DNA from: Streptomyces sp. IMTB 2501
GTDB taxonomy: Bacteria; Actinomycetota; Actinomycetes; Streptomycetales; Streptomycetaceae
DNA length: 64,000 bases
Reading direction: 5' to 3'
NCBI RefSeq assembly: GCF_001953885.1
Contig: NZ_MQUS01000007.1
Coordinates: forward strand, 124,001-188,000
Positions 60,841 through 64,000 of the stretch are shown in pieces (positions within the stretch are counted from its first letter, which is position 1; each line of letters starts with the position of its first letter). The notes beneath the pieces were generated by a model. The model was not told the origin of the DNA and did no database searches. It saw nothing but the letters and a program-made list of their open reading frames with translations. Made by a program: the position numbers and the translations under genes.

Positions 60841-61443
60841 ATGACGAAGATCGACCCGAGCAGCCCGGAGCCGGTGCCGCCCACCCCGTCCCACACGATC
60901 GGCCCCTTCTACGGCCATGCGCTGCCCTTCCCCGGCGGCGAGGACATCGCGCCGCTCGGCCACCCGGACACGATCACCGTGCACGGGTACGTGCTCGACG
61001 GTGAGGGCAAGCCGCTGCCGGACGCCCTGGTGGAGCTGTGGGGTCCGCGCCCCGACGGCACAGTCCCGCAGGTGGACGGCTCCATCCGCCGCGATCCGGC
61101 CACCGGCGGGTATCTGGTCCGCAACGGCGTGGAGTTCACCGGCTGGGGCCGGATCCAGACGGACGCCGACGGTCACTGGTATGCCCGTACGCTGCGGCCC
61201 GGCGCCCGGGGGCGGAACGCGCCGTACCTCAGCGTGTGCGTCTTCGCGCGCGGCCTCCTCCATCACCTGTTCACCCGTATCCACCTCCCGGGCGACGAGA
61301 CCGCGCTCGCCGCCGACCCACTGCTCACCCGCGTGGGCGACCGGCGCGACACGCTGATCGCCGGCGACGAGGGCCGGGGCACCTACCGTTTCGACATCCG
61401 CCTTCAGGGCGAAGGCGAGACGGTCTTCCTGGAGTACCAGTGA
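60841..61443 (+). CDS. pcaG: Protocatechuate 3,4-dioxygenase alpha subunit
   Basis: 200 residues of the intradiol dioxygenase fold, lacking the full set of iron ligands as alpha subunits do (NAPYLSVCVFARGLLHHLFT replaces the ligand segment). GPFYGHALPFPGGEDI and DGEGKPLPDALVELWG are typical N-terminal segments. Pairs with PcaH. ATG 60841; stop overlaps pcaB start as GTGA. Confidence 0.94.
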   Translation: MTKIDPSSPEPVPPTPSHTIGPFYGHALPFPGGEDIAPLGHPDTITVHGYVLDGEGKPLPDALVELWGPRPDGTVPQVDGSIRRDPATGGYLVRNGVEFTGWGRIQTDADGHWYARTLRPGARGRNAPYLSVCVFARGLLHHLFTRIHLPGDETALAADPLLTRVGDRRDTLIAGDEGRGTYRFDIRLQGEGETVFLEYQ

Positions 61444-62789
61444 CACCACCAGCGACACCCGACGACCGCGACAGCGACACCGGTCTGCTCGCCCCGGGAC
61501 GGGCCGGCTCCCCCGCCGCTCACGCGACCGGCGACGGCGCGTATCTGCGGGCCCTGCTGGACGCCGAGGCCGCGCTGACCCGCGCCCAGGCCGCGCTGGG
61601 CCTCGCCCCGGCCGAGGCCGCCGACGCGGTGACCCGGGCGGCCGACCCCGCCCGTTTCGACGTCCGCTCACTCGCCGAACGCGCCCGCACCGGCGGCAAC
61701 CCGGTGATCCCGCTCGTCGCCGACCTCACCGCCACGGTGGGCGAACCGTACGGTCCGTATGTCCATCGGGGCGCGACCAGTCAGGACATCCTGGACACCG
61801 CGGCCATGCTGGTCGCCTCACGTGCCCTGGAGCCGGTCCTCGCCGACCTCGCCCGTACCGAATGCGCGCTCGCCGGGCTGGCCGCCCGGCACCGGGACAC
61901 CCCGATGCCGGGCCGCACGCTCACCCAGCACGCGGTACCGACGACGTTCGGCCTGAAGGCGGCGGGCTGGCGGTCACTGGTCCTCGACGCGCGGGACCGC
62001 GTCACACGGGTGCGCGTGGCATTGCCGGCCCAACTCGGTGGCGCCGCCGGGACGTTGGCGGCCTTCCAGGCGTACGGTGCCCGGAACGCGACCGCGCTGA
62101 CGGAGGCGTACGCCCGCGAAGTCGGCCTCGCCGCACCGTCGTTGCCCTGGCACACCCTGCGCACCCCGATCGCCGACCTGGCCGGCGCTCTGGCCTTCGC
62201 AGCGGGCGCCCTTGGCAAGATCGGCGAGGACGTGCTGACGCTGTCGCGCACCGAGATCGGTGAGGTGACCGAGGGCAGCGGCGGCGGTTCGTCCGCCATG
62301 CCACACAAGGCCAACCCCGTGCGCTCCACCCTGCTCGTGGCCGCGGCCCGGCGGGCACCGCAGCTCGCGGCCACGCTGTACGGCTGTGTCGCCGCCGGGG
62401 ACGAACGGCCGGCCGGGGCCTGGCACGCCGAGTGGGAACCGCTGCGCGAGCTGCTCCGGCTGACCGGAGGTGCGGCACGCGACGCGGCCGACCTCACCGA
62501 GGGGCTGAGCGTGAACGCCGAAGCCATGCGCCGGAATCTGGACCTCACCCGTGGGCTGATCGTCTCCGAGCGACTGTCCGCCGCCCTGGCACCCCGCCTC
62601 GGGCGCGCCCGGGCCAAGGAGTTGCTGACCGACCTCGCCCGTCGCACCCACACCGAGGGACACTCGCTCAGTGAACTCCTCAGCGACGTAACGGAGTTGA
62701 AGGACATGGACCTGGCCAGTCCCACCGACCCCGCCCGCTACACCGGTTTCGCCGGTGACCTCACCGACCGTGCCCTGGAGCGACGTTGA
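61440..62789 (+). CDS. pcaB: 3-carboxy-cis,cis-muconate cycloisomerase
   Basis: 449 residues of the fumarase/aspartase superfamily; signature GSSAMPHKANPVRST carries the catalytic Ser loop, and TSQDILDTAAML and GRTLTQHAVPTT contribute the other active-site segments. Cyclises 3-carboxymuconate to 4-carboxymuconolactone. The start GTG 61440 overlaps pcaG; its stop overlaps pcaL. Confidence 0.94.
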   Translation: MTPPATPDDRDSDTGLLAPGRAGSPAAHATGDGAYLRALLDAEAALTRAQAALGLAPAEAADAVTRAADPARFDVRSLAERARTGGNPVIPLVADLTATVGEPYGPYVHRGATSQDILDTAAMLVASRALEPVLADLARTECALAGLAARHRDTPMPGRTLTQHAVPTTFGLKAAGWRSLVLDARDRVTRVRVALPAQLGGAAGTLAAFQAYGARNATALTEAYAREVGLAAPSLPWHTLRTPIADLAGALAFAAGALGKIGEDVLTLSRTEIGEVTEGSGGGSSAMPHKANPVRSTLLVAAARRAPQLAATLYGCVAAGDERPAGAWHAEWEPLRELLRLTGGAARDAADLTEGLSVNAEAMRRNLDLTRGLIVSERLSAALAPRLGRARAKELLTDLARRTHTEGHSLSELLSDVTELKDMDLASPTDPARYTGFAGDLTDRALERR

Positions 62790-63931
62790 CCGTGAAACTC
62801 CTCAACCACCGTGCAGAAGGCCCGGATTCCGCTCCCCCGCTGCTGCTCGGGCCCTCGCTCGGCACCTCGTACGCCCTGTGGGACGCGGTCGCGCCGGAAC
62901 TCTCCACCAGCCACCGCGTGGTGCGCTGGGACCTGCCCGGGCACGCTGGATCGGCGCCGGACCTGATCGGGCCGGGCGCGACCGTCGGCGATCTGGCCGC
63001 CCTCGTGCTGGCTCTCGCCGACACGCTCGGCATCGACCGCTTCGGCTATGCGGGCGTGTCCCTCGGCGGCGCCGTCGGTCTCCATCTGGCCGTGCACCAC
63101 CCCGAGCGGCTGACCTCGCTGGCCGTCGTGTGCTCCTCCGCCCACTTCGGCGGCGAGGCGCCCTGGCGGGAGCGGGCGGAGCGGGTGCGCCGCGAGGGCA
63201 TGGAGTGGCTGGTGGAGAGCGCCGACGCGCGCTGGTTCACGCCCGGGTTCACCGTGCCGAGGCTGGTGCGGGACCACCGGGAGGCCGATCCGGAGGCGTA
63301 CGCCGCCTGCTGCGACGCGCTCGCCGCGTTCGACCTGCGGGACCGGCTCGGCGACATCGCCGTACCGACGCTCCTCGTGGCGGGCAAGGAGGATCCCGCG
63401 ACGCCTCCCGGGCATCTGCGGGAGATCGCCGACGCGGTGCCCGGCTCGACGCTGGTGGAGCTGCCCGGGGCCTCACATCTGGCGCCCGCGCAATGCCCGC
63501 GGGCCGTACTGACCGCGCTGCGCACCCATCTCGACGGGCCGCCGGCGAGCGGGATGGCGGTGCGCCGGGAGGTGCTGGGCGACGCGCACGTGGACCGGGC
63601 GCAGGCCCGGCAGACCCCGTTCACGGCCCGCTTCCAGGACTTCATCTCCCGCTACGCCTGGGGGGAGATCTGGACCGACCCGACGCTGTCCCGCCGTGAG
63701 CGCAGCATGATCACCCTGACCGCGCTGGTCGCCCACGGCCACCACGACGAACTGGCGATGCACGTCCGCGCGGCGCGGCGCAACGGGCTGACACCGGAGG
63801 AGATCGGCGCGGTGCTGCTGCAGACCGCCGTCTACTGCGGGGTGCCGGCCGCCAACTCCGCGTTCGCGACGGCCCAGCGGGTCCTGGACCAACTCGCCGA
63901 GGAGGAGGGCGAGGCCCAGGACCGAGGGTGA
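62786..63931 (+). CDS. pcaL: PcaL: fused 3-oxoadipate enol-lactonase and 4-carboxymuconolactone decarboxylase
   Basis: 381 residues. N-terminal alpha/beta-hydrolase (PcaD, about 1-250) has the nucleophile in YAGVSLGGAVG, the acid in KEDPATPP and the His in GASHLAP. C-terminal part (about 260-375) is the PcaC carboxymuconolactone decarboxylase fold (RERSMITLTALVAHGHHDEL with the conserved AARRNGLTPEEIGAVLLQTA). The fusion is common in actinobacteria. Start TTG 62786 with GGAG 5 nt upstream, overlapping the pcaB stop; GTG 62792 is an alternative. Confidence 0.94.
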   Translation: MTVKLLNHRAEGPDSAPPLLLGPSLGTSYALWDAVAPELSTSHRVVRWDLPGHAGSAPDLIGPGATVGDLAALVLALADTLGIDRFGYAGVSLGGAVGLHLAVHHPERLTSLAVVCSSAHFGGEAPWRERAERVRREGMEWLVESADARWFTPGFTVPRLVRDHREADPEAYAACCDALAAFDLRDRLGDIAVPTLLVAGKEDPATPPGHLREIADAVPGSTLVELPGASHLAPAQCPRAVLTALRTHLDGPPASGMAVRREVLGDAHVDRAQARQTPFTARFQDFISRYAWGEIWTDPTLSRRERSMITLTALVAHGHHDELAMHVRAARRNGLTPEEIGAVLLQTAVYCGVPAANSAFATAQRVLDQLAEEEGEAQDRG

Positions 63932-63955
63932 CCCTGCTGGTCGTAGCGTCTCTGT

Positions 63956-64000
63956 ATGCAGTCGCCCGCACCGCACACCGGCGACCGCATACGGTCGACC
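63956..64000 (+). CDS. Start of an unidentified gene cut by the window edge
   Basis: ATG 63956 opens MQSPAPHTGDRIRST and runs off the edge. A TAGCGT -10-like box ends 6 nt before it with no ribosome-binding site, another leaderless-looking start. Too short to identify. Confidence 0.35.
   Translation, partial: MQSPAPHTGDRIRST

Overview
The window is high-GC actinobacterial chromosome and almost certainly Streptomyces. It carries an ssgD-type SsgA-like gene, a WhiB-family gene, a complete hopanoid operon, a MarR-controlled protocatechuate operon, many GTG/TTG starts, 4-nt translational overlaps and several leaderless-looking genes. From memory, gene order resembles S. coelicolor between the hopanoid cluster (around SCO6766) and the pca cluster (around SCO6697). 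No tRNA, rRNA, CRISPR array, complete insertion sequence or prophage was seen. Assignments rest on reading motifs, not on database searches.

Layout. (1) 1-7681, minus strand: hopanoid operon hpnC-hpnD-(42-codon gene)-hpnE-polyprenyl synthase-shc-hpnG-hpnH (hpnH cut by the window edge). It makes farnesyl diphosphate, squalene via hydroxysqualene, hopene, and then the adenosyl-hopane side chain. (2) 7980-15003, minus strand: seven tightly packed genes: a two-domain CDP-alcohol phosphatidyltransferase, a nucleotidyltransferase, a glycerol-1-phosphate dehydrogenase-like enzyme, a second CDP-alcohol phosphatidyltransferase, a GT2 glycosyltransferase and a TagG/TagH-type ABC exporter, with divergent galE beyond. 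I read this as an uncharacterised route to an exported phospho-glycan or glycolipid, possibly built on archaeal-type sn-glycerol-1-phosphate. (3) 16424-25528: cation efflux, idi (IPP isomerase), anti-sigma-like ATPase, HdeD, enoyl-CoA hydratase, two DJ-1/PfpI-fold genes, tex, DinB. (4) 25626-36762: ABC-F, unknown protein, FAD oxidase, divergent secreted peptidases S15 and M1, PfkB kinase, amino-acid permease, MerR. (5) 36752-41398: beta-oxidation operon (CoA-transferase, thiolase, multifunctional FadJ). (6) 41703-57192: mixed housekeeping genes, including ssgD, an ABC-F resistance-type gene with an elaborate regulatory leader, an acyl-ACP desaturase behind a triple palindromic operator, WhiB, LacI, and a divergent NHEJ polymerase/ligase pair. 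(7) 57202-63931: pcaV and the pca operon (I, J, decayed F, H, G, B, L).

The most notable features not explained by ordinary annotation are the ABC-F leader (consensus promoter with an AT-rich upstream block, minimal upstream ORF, mutually exclusive hairpins, sequestered Shine-Dalgarno), the micro-genes stitched into the hopanoid operon by stop/start overlaps, the G1P-type surface-polymer operon, three genes that lost their interiors but keep both ends or their operon position (glycolipid-binding-like, macro domain, pcaF), and the 15-bp-period operator array before the desaturase.
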